NCBI GenBank assembly: GCA_018396705.1
Contig: JAGTQZ010000004.1
Coordinates: 372,001-436,000 of the forward strand
Direction of reading: 5' to 3'
DNA length: 64,000 bases
Source: Candidatus Bathyarchaeota archaeon
Lineage (GTDB): Archaea; Thermoproteota; Bathyarchaeia; Bathyarchaeales; Bathycorpusculaceae
Shown: positions 44,915 to 52,677 of the stretch, in pieces
How positions within the stretch are numbered: the stretch's first letter is position 1
Layout of the letters: every line of letters begins with the position of its first letter
The notes under the pieces: model-generated
Told to the model about the DNA's origin: nothing
The model's input: the letters and a program-made list of their open reading frames with translations, nothing else
Databases searched by the model: none
Translations under genes and position numbers: made by a program

Positions 44915-45082
44915 ATGAGAATTTATGTGATTCACGTTTTTCTGGGCTTGAAATTGGAGAAAGGGCGGTTCAACAGTACAAACAAGCGAGGAGGTGTCCC
45001 ATTCCCGCATAGAGGCTCGGAGTTGCTGGCTCGCCGAGCCTCCCGCCCCTCCAAAAGCCGGAGGTTCACCAGTCCGGCTTAA
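44915..45082 (+). CDS. Doubtful 55-residue frame
   Basis: The frame starts MRIYVIHVFLGLKLEKG and becomes Arg/Ser-rich where it runs through two hairpins (45013-45080). Coding is doubtful because the second half is explained by the inverted repeats. Listed for completeness. Confidence 0.25.
   Translation: MRIYVIHVFLGLKLEKGRFNSTNKRGGVPFPHRGSELLARRASRPSKSRRFTSPA
45013..45080. repeat. Two consecutive hairpins between gene blocks
   Basis: AGGCTCGG (45013-45020) pairs with CCGAGCCT (45034-45041), and AAGCCGGA (45055-45062) with TCCGGCTT (45073-45080). They separate the replication genes from the downstream coiled-coil block. No T-run follows, so a simple terminator is not obvious; processing or mRNA-stability elements fit as well. 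Confidence 0.5.
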
Positions 45083-45105
45083 ACAAAACGGAGGTGCCAT
45101 ATTAA

Positions 45106-45294
45106 ATGAGGGTTGAAGCCCTGAAAAGCCAAATTGAAGCCGACTTGCACTTGGCTAAAAAGCTTGCCAGAGACTATCCGGAAACATTTGTTGAAGGTAA
45201 AAAATTGAGTCAAGTGGTTTCAGCTCTTGAAAATGCTTTGCGCCTTGTCAACGAGGTTTTAACGCCTAAAACAGCAGAGGAGAGACGCCAATAA
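45106..45294 (+). CDS. Small helical element protein
   Basis: A 62-residue all-helical protein (HLAKKLARDYPETF, SALENALRLVNEVL). ATG at 45106 follows ACGGAGGTGCC. Its stop overlaps the start of the coiled-coil gene. No family recognised. Confidence 0.55.
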   Translation: MRVEALKSQIEADLHLAKKLARDYPETFVEGKKLSQVVSALENALRLVNEVLTPKTAEERRQ

Positions 45295-46022
45295 TGGAGC
45301 GGATTGCAAGGCTGCTTCAAAAAGAAGACGCGGAACAGAGGCTACGCGAACTTCACATGCAGCTTAACGAATTAGTTAACCATGAGCTAAGCCTAGCCCA
45401 CAGTCGGTGGGTTAACAGTAAAATGTCGCTTGAACAATGCGAGCGCAGGCTGCAACAAGAGGAACATGCTTACAAGGAGTTAGACGGCCGAATCGAGAAA
45501 ATTGAACATGAAATTAAAAGCATGAAAGAGCAGATTCCGCGGCTTCAAGACGAGTTGAAAACGCTGAATGAACGGGTTGAGCTTAGGCAAAAACGCATCA
45601 GCGCTTTACAAGAGGATGAGCAGAGGCTCCTAGCTGCTCTTGAAGACTTGGAGAACAAGGCTTTAACGAAGGGTGAAACCCACGAGCTCACCAAAGTCCG
45701 AAACGCCTACTTTGAAAAACAGCTAGCCTTAACCGTTGCGAAAATGTTTCTCGCCAAGGACAAGCAAACAATAACCGCCATCCAAAACCAAATCGAAAAT
45801 TACAGAGGAGAAATCGCTAGAATGGAACGTGAAAAACCCCAGCTTGAACAGCAACTTCTAGAAAAACATAAAACAATTGAAAGCTTGAAAAACTGGCTCA
45901 AACAATTACGCAAAGAAGAGCCTGAGCTTCGCAGCAGAAAAGAAGCCCTAGAAAAGCAAGTTCAGAAAATCCAAGCTGAAATAAAGGAGCTTGAAGAAAA
46001 AATTAGATGTGGAAAAACTTGA
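45294..46022 (+). CDS. Long coiled-coil protein
   Basis: The 242-residue protein is almost wholly heptad-patterned coiled coil (LHMQLNELVNHELSL; EIKSMKEQIPRLQDELKTLN; QKIQAEIKELEEKI), resembling phage tail-fibre chaperones, SMC-like arms or partition proteins, but with no globular domain. The role could be structural or in DNA partition. It is the largest member of a run of small plus-strand genes of the element. Confidence 0.6.
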   Translation: MERIARLLQKEDAEQRLRELHMQLNELVNHELSLAHSRWVNSKMSLEQCERRLQQEEHAYKELDGRIEKIEHEIKSMKEQIPRLQDELKTLNERVELRQKRISALQEDEQRLLAALEDLENKALTKGETHELTKVRNAYFEKQLALTVAKMFLAKDKQTITAIQNQIENYRGEIARMEREKPQLEQQLLEKHKTIESLKNWLKQLRKEEPELRSRKEALEKQVQKIQAEIKELEEKIRCGKT

Positions 46023-46038
46023 ACGGAGGTGAAAACGG

Positions 46039-46305
46039 ATGCAAATTGACATGGATAAGTTTGTAGAAATATTGGCAAACCTCTTCACAGAAAAGCAGGA
46101 AATCGCCATGGTTATCGACGGAGTTAAAACCGTGGTAGGCTACACACAGCCGAAAACCATAGTTTTCGATAGCGATATGGTGAATGTTAAAAAAATTCCA
46201 AGCAACGCCATAGGCTATGTTAAAAAAGAAGGCGGCAAAACCATTCTAAAACTGGTTGAAGTTCACCCGCCAAGCCTTGTTGAAAAACTGTTACGAGGCA
46301 AATAG
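46039..46305 (+). CDS. Element protein of unknown function
   Basis: An 88-residue protein with a helical start (MDKFVEILANLFTEKQEIA) and a beta-rich middle (VVGYTQPKTIVFDSDMVNV). ATG at 46039 follows GGAGGTG. No family recognised. Confidence 0.55.
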   Translation: MQIDMDKFVEILANLFTEKQEIAMVIDGVKTVVGYTQPKTIVFDSDMVNVKKIPSNAIGYVKKEGGKTILKLVEVHPPSLVEKLLRGK

Positions 46306-46308
46306 CCA

Positions 46309-46572
46309 TTGGAAAACCAGCAGCCCCCATCTTTTTCCGCCTACGAATATGCCAAAATGAGTTCATTGATAGCTGACTCTATACAGAAAATCGAGAAAAT
46401 TTTAGAAAGGCTGGAAAAAGTCGGCGATAGAAAAAACATAATGTTGCTGCTTCAAGTATTGGACAATTTAAGCAGAGTCCACGCTAAATTAACAAGTCTA
46501 GGAAGGGCTAAAGCACGACGACAAGCTGAGAAAGCCTTGGAAAAAGCGAGGCAAATTCTAGGCGAAAAATAG
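46309..46572 (+). CDS. Helical element protein
   Basis: An 87-residue predicted helical hairpin (IQKIEKILERLEKVGDRKNI, RRQAEKALEKARQILGE). TTG at 46309 lies three bases after the previous stop. Basic C-terminus. Could be a DNA-binding or assembly factor; unknown. Confidence 0.5.
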   Translation: MENQQPPSFSAYEYAKMSSLIADSIQKIEKILERLEKVGDRKNIMLLLQVLDNLSRVHAKLTSLGRAKARRQAEKALEKARQILGEK

Positions 46573-46612
46573 GGGGGTTAGAAATTCCAACAGTTGGAAT
46601 TTAGCGAAAAAA

Positions 46613-46861
46613 TTGCCAACGAGGCTTAAACAAGCCATGAGAAGCTACATCTTCACATCCCATGAGCTTGAAGCCATAGAAGAGTTCATAAAAACGCGAA
46701 GGCGAAACCCAACAGTCAACAAAATAATGCATTACCTCAAACACAACCAACGGCTTTGGATAGACCTCCGCCTTATCCTTACATTGACGCGCCTAGCTCA
46801 CTATAAGCCCGACAAAAGCAAGCCTAAACTTCCGCCTGGAAGACCCCCTAAAATCCTCTGA
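46613..46861 (+). CDS. Basic element protein with an AT-hook-like end
   Basis: The 82-residue protein starts with TTG at 46613 and ends in PGRPPK, the core of AT-hook motifs that bind the minor groove of AT-rich DNA. The rest is basic and helical. It lies ten bases before the integrase gene and may be a DNA-bending or excision factor, which is inference. Confidence 0.5.
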   Translation: MPTRLKQAMRSYIFTSHELEAIEEFIKTRRRNPTVNKIMHYLKHNQRLWIDLRLILTLTRLAHYKPDKSKPKLPPGRPPKIL

Positions 46862-46871
46862 GGCATATAAA

Positions 46872-48116
46872 ATGGCTGAAGAGGCTCCCGCAGCAAGCCC
46901 CTCTGAAAAACCCGCTTTCACAATTGAAGCCCAAAACGGGCTTTTCTGTCCAGAATGCAACTCAAAAAGGCTTTACAAGGACGGCTTACGCTATCTAGCC
47001 GACGGCAAAACCGTTCAACGCTACTTGTGTAGGGATTGCGGCTACCGCTTTAGCTGGCCGAGGGCTGAAAAGCCAAAGCAGCATGGAAGCAAGAATTTAA
47101 AAAGCGAACATGGCTTAACTTTTAACCGATGCAGCTCCAGAGCCTTGGCCCTTCTGGAGCAAAGCGAGGAAGGGGCCATGAACGGGCAAAAGGAAAATGG
47201 GCAATGGGCTGCGGGAGCCACAGGGCAAACACTAGACGGGGCGAAAATAAAGGAAATCATCATTAACTTTGTCTGGTGGATGAGGAAACAAGGCTACGCG
47301 GAGTCAACTATTGAAAGGCGAAGCAAAATCTTAGAAGTTCTAGCCAAGCGAGGTGCAAACCCATATGATCCAGAAAGCGTCAAGGAAACTTTAGCGAGGC
47401 AAAAATGGGATGAAAACAGCAAAAACGTTGCAGTCAAAGCCTACAACACGTTCCTAAAAATGGTTGGAGGCTCATGGACTCCGCCTAAAACAAGGCCTGT
47501 GGAAAAATTACCCTTCATACCAACAGAGGAAGAGCTTAACAGTTTAATAGCAGCTTCAAACGGGAAACTTGCAGCCTTTCTAATGTTGCTTAAAGAAACC
47601 GGAATGAGAGCCGGCGAAGCCTACAACCTTCAATGGAAAGACGTAGACTTTGAAAACGGCACAGTCCGCGTAACACCTGAAAAGGGAAGCAACCCACGCA
47701 TATTCAAACTTTCACCAAAACTTTTAGCCATGCTAAATCGCATGGACAAAACAAGCGAGTGGATATTCAAGCCGTGGCAGCTTAAACACATGAGGCGCAC
47801 ATTCCAGAGAATACGAAACCGCCTTGCCTTGAAACTATGCAATCCGAGACTAAAACTAATAACGTTTCACACTTTCCGTCATTGGAAAGCCACCATGGAA
47901 TACGCCAAAACCAAAGACATCCTACATGTAATGCAGCTGCTAGGCCACAAAAACATCAAAAACACCCTGAAATACACGCAGCTCGTGAACTTTAAAGATG
48001 ACGAATATCATTTCGCAACAGCCAAAACAATAGACGAGGCGGGCAAACTAATAGAGGCCGGCTTCGAATACGTATGCCACCACGAAGGTGTAATGCTGTT
48101 TAGAAAACGCAAATAA
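46872..48116 (+). CDS. int: Tyrosine recombinase (integrase) with N-terminal zinc ribbon
   Basis: The 414-residue protein has a zinc ribbon (CPECNSKRLYK ... CRDCGY, residues about 26-60), a linker, a SAM-like core-binding domain (130-205, MRKQGYAESTIERRSKILEV) and a catalytic domain with Arg246 (MRAGEAYNLQW), His333 and Arg336 (FHTFRHWK), His359 (LGHKNIKN) and Tyr368. All catalytic residues are present. Its stop is 26 bases from the tRNA-Phe 3' end, the usual place for an integrase acting on that att site. The intact gene is not split by integration, unlike SSV-type integrases. Confidence 0.93.
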   Translation: MAEEAPAASPSEKPAFTIEAQNGLFCPECNSKRLYKDGLRYLADGKTVQRYLCRDCGYRFSWPRAEKPKQHGSKNLKSEHGLTFNRCSSRALALLEQSEEGAMNGQKENGQWAAGATGQTLDGAKIKEIIINFVWWMRKQGYAESTIERRSKILEVLAKRGANPYDPESVKETLARQKWDENSKNVAVKAYNTFLKMVGGSWTPPKTRPVEKLPFIPTEEELNSLIAASNGKLAAFLMLLKETGMRAGEAYNLQWKDVDFENGTVRVTPEKGSNPRIFKLSPKLLAMLNRMDKTSEWIFKPWQLKHMRRTFQRIRNRLALKLCNPRLKLITFHTFRHWKATMEYAKTKDILHVMQLLGHKNIKNTLKYTQLVNFKDDEYHFATAKTIDEAGKLIEAGFEYVCHHEGVMLFRKRK

Positions 48117-48141
48117 ACCATGCCGCGGGCCCATCCAAAAA

Positions 48142-48163
48142 TGCCGAGGGCCGGGTTTGAACC
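48142..48163 (-). repeat. Attachment site copy inside tRNA-Phe
   Basis: The 22 bases identical to 37292-37313; here they are part of a complete tRNA gene, so integration preserved the tRNA. Confidence 0.85.
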
Positions 48164-48215
48164 GGCGACAACCCGGTCTTCAGCCGGGCGCTCTCCCAGG
48201 CTGAGCTACCTCGGC
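48142..48215 (-). tRNA. tRNA-Phe (GAA)
   Basis: Complete 74-base cloverleaf on the minus strand: acceptor GCCGAGG/CCTCGGC plus A73, D stem GCTC/GAGC, anticodon stem CCCGG/CCGGG with loop CTGAAGA (anticodon GAA at 48179-48181), T arm GCCGG/CCGGC. Elements are inserted on both sides: one attached to its 3' end, another just beyond its 5' end. Confidence 0.96.
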
Positions 48216-48253
48216 TAATTTTGGAATAACCTCGGAGATTTTTTAATGTTTCG

Positions 48254-49294
48254 CTACTTGCGCTTTCTAAAGAATAGTAGCCCATCTTTCTCGCAAACAT
48301 ATTCAAAGCCCACCTCAAGCAGAGCTTTAATCTCTTCTGGATTGCTTGCAACCTTGACTGTAAATTCATCGTTGCATGAATCGCCGAATATTGCCCGCTC
48401 AACTGTTATGTAAATTTCCGTGTTCTTAATGCTTTTATGGCCCAAGAAATCTTTGACGTAGAATGGATCCTTAGTTTTATGGTAAAGCATAGTTGCTTTC
48501 CAATGCCTAAACGTGTGAAATGTAATCTTGTTAAGTCTCGGATTTTGGAGCTTAGCCGCTAAACGCTTTCTTGTTTTCTGTAAAGTTTGTTTTAAAGTCT
48601 CGTACCTAGATTTTCCAAAGACATTATCGTTTTCCCTTGGCAGACTTCTTAACATTCCAATGAGTTTTTCACTTACCTTCCATATTCGCGGTTTACTTCC
48701 TTTTTCAGGCTCGTTTAGGGTTATAATGCGCCTCTCAAAGTCTATATCTGTCCATTTAAGCTTCATGGCTTCGCCAGCTCTCATAGCAGTTTCCTTAAGG
48801 AGTTGTAATAAAACCGAGGTCTTACTTCCTGAACCTGCTATTAAAGCATCCAATTCTTGTTCTGTTGGGATGAATGGAAGTTTATTGGTAACTTTGCATA
48901 TTGGTTTATCCCATTGTATTCCTTCATGCTTTAGAAAGCGTGAATAGGCGTTTATTACATTACGTCTTCTAGCTTCAGACCATTTTTGTTGAGCAACAAC
49001 CTCCTTGACCGATTCTGGATTGTATAGATCCGCTCCTCTTTCATGCAGTGTTCTCAGGGCTGAAACATGCAACCTTATTGTTTCTTCACTGTAACCTTGC
49101 TTTTTAAGGAACCATGCAAACTCTAGGATTTTCCCTTTAACGTCGAAGCCTGACAAAACACAAAACAAAACGCGAAAAAGCCAAAATAAGCATTTTTCGT
49201 TGGACATTACTAACAGAACACTACACAAGCGATGTATCATTTGTCTATAAAGTTTGAATGCAAAGGGGCTTGTTATTGAGGCAGCGATGCTCAC
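48254..49294 (-). CDS. Tyrosine recombinase (integrase), short N-terminus
   Basis: The conserved part begins at DVKGKILEFAWFLKKQGYSE and has all catalytic motifs (MRAGEAMKLKW, FHTFRHWKAT, LGHKSIKNTEIY). The zinc ribbon seen in its relative at 46872 is missing and the first 50 residues are a hydrophobic, unrelated stretch, so the true start may be internal or the N-terminus is lost. It lies 38 bases from the tRNA-Phe 5' end, oriented toward the tRNA. Probably belongs to the second element. Confidence 0.82.
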   Translation of the reverse strand: MSIAASITSPFAFKLYRQMIHRLCSVLLVMSNEKCLFWLFRVLFCVLSGFDVKGKILEFAWFLKKQGYSEETIRLHVSALRTLHERGADLYNPESVKEVVAQQKWSEARRRNVINAYSRFLKHEGIQWDKPICKVTNKLPFIPTEQELDALIAGSGSKTSVLLQLLKETAMRAGEAMKLKWTDIDFERRIITLNEPEKGSKPRIWKVSEKLIGMLRSLPRENDNVFGKSRYETLKQTLQKTRKRLAAKLQNPRLNKITFHTFRHWKATMLYHKTKDPFYVKDFLGHKSIKNTEIYITVERAIFGDSCNDEFTVKVASNPEEIKALLEVGFEYVCEKDGLLFFRKRK

Positions 49295-49448
49295 GCTTTC
49301 GTTTAAAAGCTGATGATAACTTTGGTTTTTGAAATAAAATTAGCGCCATTTTTAAGTTTTACAACGTTTTATCGTTTTCAGCTCCTAAAAGAAAAGGAAG
49401 CTTTGCTTAAAAAGGTGAAAGTGGAAGCCTGTTAAAATGTTTAAGGAT

Positions 49449-49760
49449 TTACTTCTTTGCTGAAGCTACAGCTTTTTTAATTGATTCTATGGCTTGATCA
49501 ACTGTCAATACTGGCACCACTTCAAAGTGAGCGAAGGGTATCCATTTAAGCAAGCGGGTGAAAAGTTCAGCCTCATTTGCTGCTTCACTAATTGAGTATC
49601 CGTAATCTCCTCCAGTAGCTATTCCCCAGTCCTTCGTTACGCCTGCATTCAAGTCTGCCTTAACCATTTCAAGCATTGAAAGCCAACCCTTAACCCTCTG
49701 CTCAGCATCAACAGGCACTTTAGTCTGCTCTAACCACCACTTCACATAGAATTTAGGCAT
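49449..49760 (-). CDS. Small conserved-looking protein of unknown function
   Basis: A 103-residue alpha/beta protein (FYVKWWLEQTKVPVDAEQRV at the start; FAHFEVVPVLTVDQAIESIK at the end) with a good AATAGGAGGTGAAT site. The pattern of strand-helix-strand-strand suggests a ferredoxin-like dimeric barrel, but the family cannot be named. Confidence 0.6.
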   Translation of the reverse strand: MPKFYVKWWLEQTKVPVDAEQRVKGWLSMLEMVKADLNAGVTKDWGIATGGDYGYSISEAANEAELFTRLLKWIPFAHFEVVPVLTVDQAIESIKKAVASAKK

Positions 49761-50051
49761 TTCACATTCACCTCCTATTAGGTTTTATGCGCTCCGGAGT
49801 CGGAGCTGAACTCCACCAACAAGTAAAGAAAGCAGCCTCAAATGCTCGCTTCACAAGCCAGCGAAGCTCACTTAAACTTGTAAGGGCCTCCTAATAAGAC
49901 TTACCTAAATGCTTCCAACCTAACCAATTTTAGAAACTTATCAATACAGACAAAAATTACCCTTCTCAAGCTGATTAACGCGGATTAAATTGTTTTAGAG
50001 CTTCCTTTAATGTCTCCTAACAGAACCAGAAGTGTAATTATGGTTCACGTT
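49761..50051. other. Intergenic stretch with a hairpin
   Basis: No gene seen. A perfect six-base-stem hairpin GCTCCG-GAGT-CGGAGC lies at 49791-49806, upstream of the minus-strand gene at 49449. The rest has no clear signal. Confidence 0.4.
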
Positions 50052-50627
50052 TTAAATTTGCTTAATTTCCTCTGTTAAGTTAAGCGCTAGTTGTGCTGCT
50101 TCTTCCAATATTGTTTCGTTTGGTGGTGCTGGGCCGAAATACCAGAAGGGTGGTCCATTTATGCTGTCTACGCTTGTATAGTTGAGTATGCTCCAGTAGG
50201 CTTGTGCAACTTTCTGTCCAATATCATGGATTGTGTTCATCATTCTTGATTGTTCAGTAGAGTTCAGCCAAGACAAATCAATGTTGGGACCCCTGATGGT
50301 ATCTATTAAGTAAAGGATTTTTCCTAATTGGACTTGATGCCCTTGGTCCAGATTAATGAGCTCCGTCAACGAACTGGTTGCATAAACTAATTCAGCATTA
50401 AGCCAGTTTGAAGTTGTGGGATCCAAGCTTCCATTAAATTTGGCTGGCAAGAGCACATAAACGGCGTCTAGATGAGTTCTTAGACGTTGCGACTCCCTGA
50501 GCATCGATGCCCAAAGCTTGTGCGCATTAATTTTCTGGAAAGCCCAAAAAACCCCAGCAACCACAACTATAACCAAGAGAAACAAAATTACAAATCGTTT
50601 CAGACTTATGCAAAAAATTCTCCCCAC
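50052..50627 (-). CDS. Membrane-anchored extracellular protein of unknown function
   Basis: The 191-residue protein has one N-terminal TM segment (about residues 11-30) and a helical extracellular part with several N-glycosylation sequons (NGS, NST, NYT, NET). No family recognised. It stands alone with AT-rich flanks. Confidence 0.55.
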   Translation of the reverse strand: MGRIFCISLKRFVILFLLVIVVVAGVFWAFQKINAHKLWASMLRESQRLRTHLDAVYVLLPAKFNGSLDPTTSNWLNAELVYATSSLTELINLDQGHQVQLGKILYLIDTIRGPNIDLSWLNSTEQSRMMNTIHDIGQKVAQAYWSILNYTSVDSINGPPFWYFGPAPPNETILEEAAQLALNLTEEIKQI

Positions 50628-50789
50628 TTTAGCTCCCTCTATATAGTCTACTGTTTTTCAAACCTTAAAATTTTCTCGCCGCAAGCCAAACGATAAAACT
50701 CTGACTCGCATACTTTGACATAACATCACAAATATAAAACAATGAGTGCTAACTATAGCTCGACATTCTTTTAGTCATTGCTAACAGAA

Positions 50790-50868
50790 CATTATTTAGG
50801 CAATTACTGTAATTTTTTATAGTTATTTTTGGGCAAAATTTTTAAGGTTTAAAATTACATGCTTTAAG
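50790..50868 (+). promoter_or_regulatory. Promoter region of the gene at 50871
   Basis: TTTTTTATAG (about 50814-50823) and AAATTTTTAAGG further on are TATA-like, 35-55 bases ahead of the ATG, with AAGGT just before it. Confidence 0.35.
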
Positions 50869-50870
50869 GT

Positions 50871-51446
50871 ATGAGCATGCCTGAGCCGTTTGTTTTATAT
50901 GTTGGTAAGAGGTTTGTTGATAAGGCTTCTAAAACTTTTGGTTTAGGCCTTATTGTTAGGAAACCTCTGGTAGATATTTTAAAGAAGATGGATGTAAAGT
51001 TTAAAGAGCTTGACAGTGATGAAGCCAAAGCGGCCCTTGAAAGACTCGGCGAGTCAAAAGGCATAACTGTGTCTACTGCCCAGCTTATTAAAGGCTTGGC
51101 GCTTGCATTTTTCCTTCCAACAGGCGTTTTCCTAGCCACATTAAAGAAAGTTTTCTATAGGTCGGGCGCTGAAACCGAAGACAGCATAATACTCGAGTTC
51201 CTTGCAGAAATACCGAGGGCCTTCAGGCCAACCATATTCTACGACATCTGGCTCGTCGTGCCAAAAACTGAAAAAGGAGAAGCAAACACAAAACAAATAA
51301 TCAAAACAATAGTGGAAAAGACTGGTGTTCCACCACTAACAGAAGAAGAATGGGAAAACGCAAAACCCATAATTGAAAAACTGAAAGGAAAACTGGAAGT
51401 AAAGGGCGTAACAGAAAACCTATGGACGTTAATACTAACTACTTAA
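50871..51446 (+). CDS. Unknown protein (191 residues)
   Basis: A soluble mixed alpha/beta protein with one hydrophobic stretch (LIKGLALAFFLPTGVFLATL, about residues 73-92). No family recognised. ATG at 50871 and 50877 are both possible. Its 3' end lies 15 bases before the NosD-like gene. Confidence 0.55.
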   Translation: MSMPEPFVLYVGKRFVDKASKTFGLGLIVRKPLVDILKKMDVKFKELDSDEAKAALERLGESKGITVSTAQLIKGLALAFFLPTGVFLATLKKVFYRSGAETEDSIILEFLAEIPRAFRPTIFYDIWLVVPKTEKGEANTKQIIKTIVEKTGVPPLTEEEWENAKPIIEKLKGKLEVKGVTENLWTLILTT

Positions 51447-51460
51447 GTGGGTGGCAAAGG

Positions 51461-52569
51461 ATGCGCTGTAAGTTTGTTAGATTTACGGCGATTTTGACCT
51501 TTCTGAGCTTCATTTTTCTTCCGCTGTGTAAGGCTTCTTTATCTCCGAGGGGTCCAATCCGCATAAGTAGTAATATGGACTTTACCGCTGTTAACGGGGT
51601 GACTGGCGGTTCTGGAACGGCTATCGACCCGTATGTCATTGAGGTTGGGCCATAACCGAAGACTATGGCGTTGATTATGGAATTTGGCTTGAAAATACAG
51701 ATGCCTATGTCGTTATTAGGAACTGCTTGATAGTTTCACCATACACCGATATTAGGCTTGAACATGTGGCAAACGTTTTAATTGAAAATGTTACAAGTGA
51801 ATGGAGGTCATCAAGGCTTATACGTGTACGACTCAGCAGATATTGTCATTTCCAACAGCCATATTGACCATATAGTCGGCGACGTTGTTCTGCTCTATTC
51901 ATCAACCAACATTAAAGTGGAGAATTGCATAATCGGAGAAGGCCAATACTATAGCCTCTACATGCAACACGTAAACAACACCACCATCAAAGATTGCGAG
52001 ATCTACGGTAGCCTTTACGGCGTCTACGCTGAATCGTCATCGAGCATTTCCATAAACAACTGCAACATCCACGACAACTCTGGGGACGACGTGCACTTTT
52101 ACGTTACCATTGACAGCGCAATCCTAAACTGCCTAATCCATTTCAATGAAGACCACGGAATATACTTGGATTCATCCGACCACGTAACAGTGGAATACTG
52201 CGATGTAAGAAACAGCTCCTTAGGCATATGGCTTAACTCAGCCTTCAACTGTGAAATTCACTACAACAACTTCGTCAATATACACCAAAACGCACAGGAT
52301 GACGGACAACAAAACAACTGGGGGACGGAAACTACTGGAGCGACTATCATGGAATTGACGCTAACAAAGACGGATATGGAGACATAGCATACAATATTGT
52401 TGGAAGCGCCAACGCAAAGGACAACACTCCACTCATGCAAGTTATTCCAGAATTCCACAATCCAGCAATACTTCTGCTAATAACGTTAACGCTATCCGCA
52501 ACAATTTGCCTGCTCAAAAATGTCTACAGAGTAACCAACAAACCGCTAAAGAAAAACACAAGGTCATAA
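51461..52569 (+). pseudogene. NosD-like right-handed beta-helix surface protein, three frameshifts
   Basis: The pieces read: a signal peptide (MRCKFVRFTAILTFLSFIF), short beta-helix rungs (VVIRNCLIVSPYTDIRLEHV; SSTNIKVENCII; SSSISINNCNIHDN), the NosD-type DGNYWSDYHGIDANKDGYGD segment, and a C-terminal TM helix. Frames change near 51648 (a GGG run), 51797-51801 and 52319-52323 (a G5 run). Intact relatives are secreted carbohydrate-binding or copper-related proteins. Either a decayed gene or homopolymer errors in the assembly. Confidence 0.82.
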
Positions 52570-52677
52570 AGCTTCTTTTAATCGCTGATAACAGAAAAGT
52601 GGATGTTTATTTAGTATAGATTTTTCTATATTAGAAATTCCTATTCTTGGATAAGCAAAAAATAGTCCTCGATTATT

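Larger units (their letters stand above)
37292..48163. mobile_element. Integrative element at tRNA-Phe with primase-helicase replication module
   Basis: Direct 22-bp repeats bound about 10.9 kb. Inside, next to the intact tRNA, is a full-length tyrosine recombinase; further in are an AEP primase, a P-loop ATPase/helicase, a ribbon-helix-helix regulator, origin-like repeats and many short overlapping genes without chromosomal relatives in the window. All genes from 40106 to 48116 run on the plus strand; only the regulator at 39862 points the other way. Two secreted-protein genes occupy the distal end. The set fits a plasmid or virus that integrates; no capsid gene is recognised. Confidence 0.82.

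Noticed and set aside
37292-48163. Casposon or CRISPR-linked element
   Set aside because: No Cas1-like gene, no CRISPR repeats and no family B polymerase were seen; the recombinase is a tyrosine integrase with tRNA-derived direct repeats.
37292-48163. Integrated head-tail or spindle-shaped virus
   Set aside because: No terminase, portal, major capsid or spindle-virus coat protein could be recognised, so only a plasmid-like or undefined integrative element is claimed.
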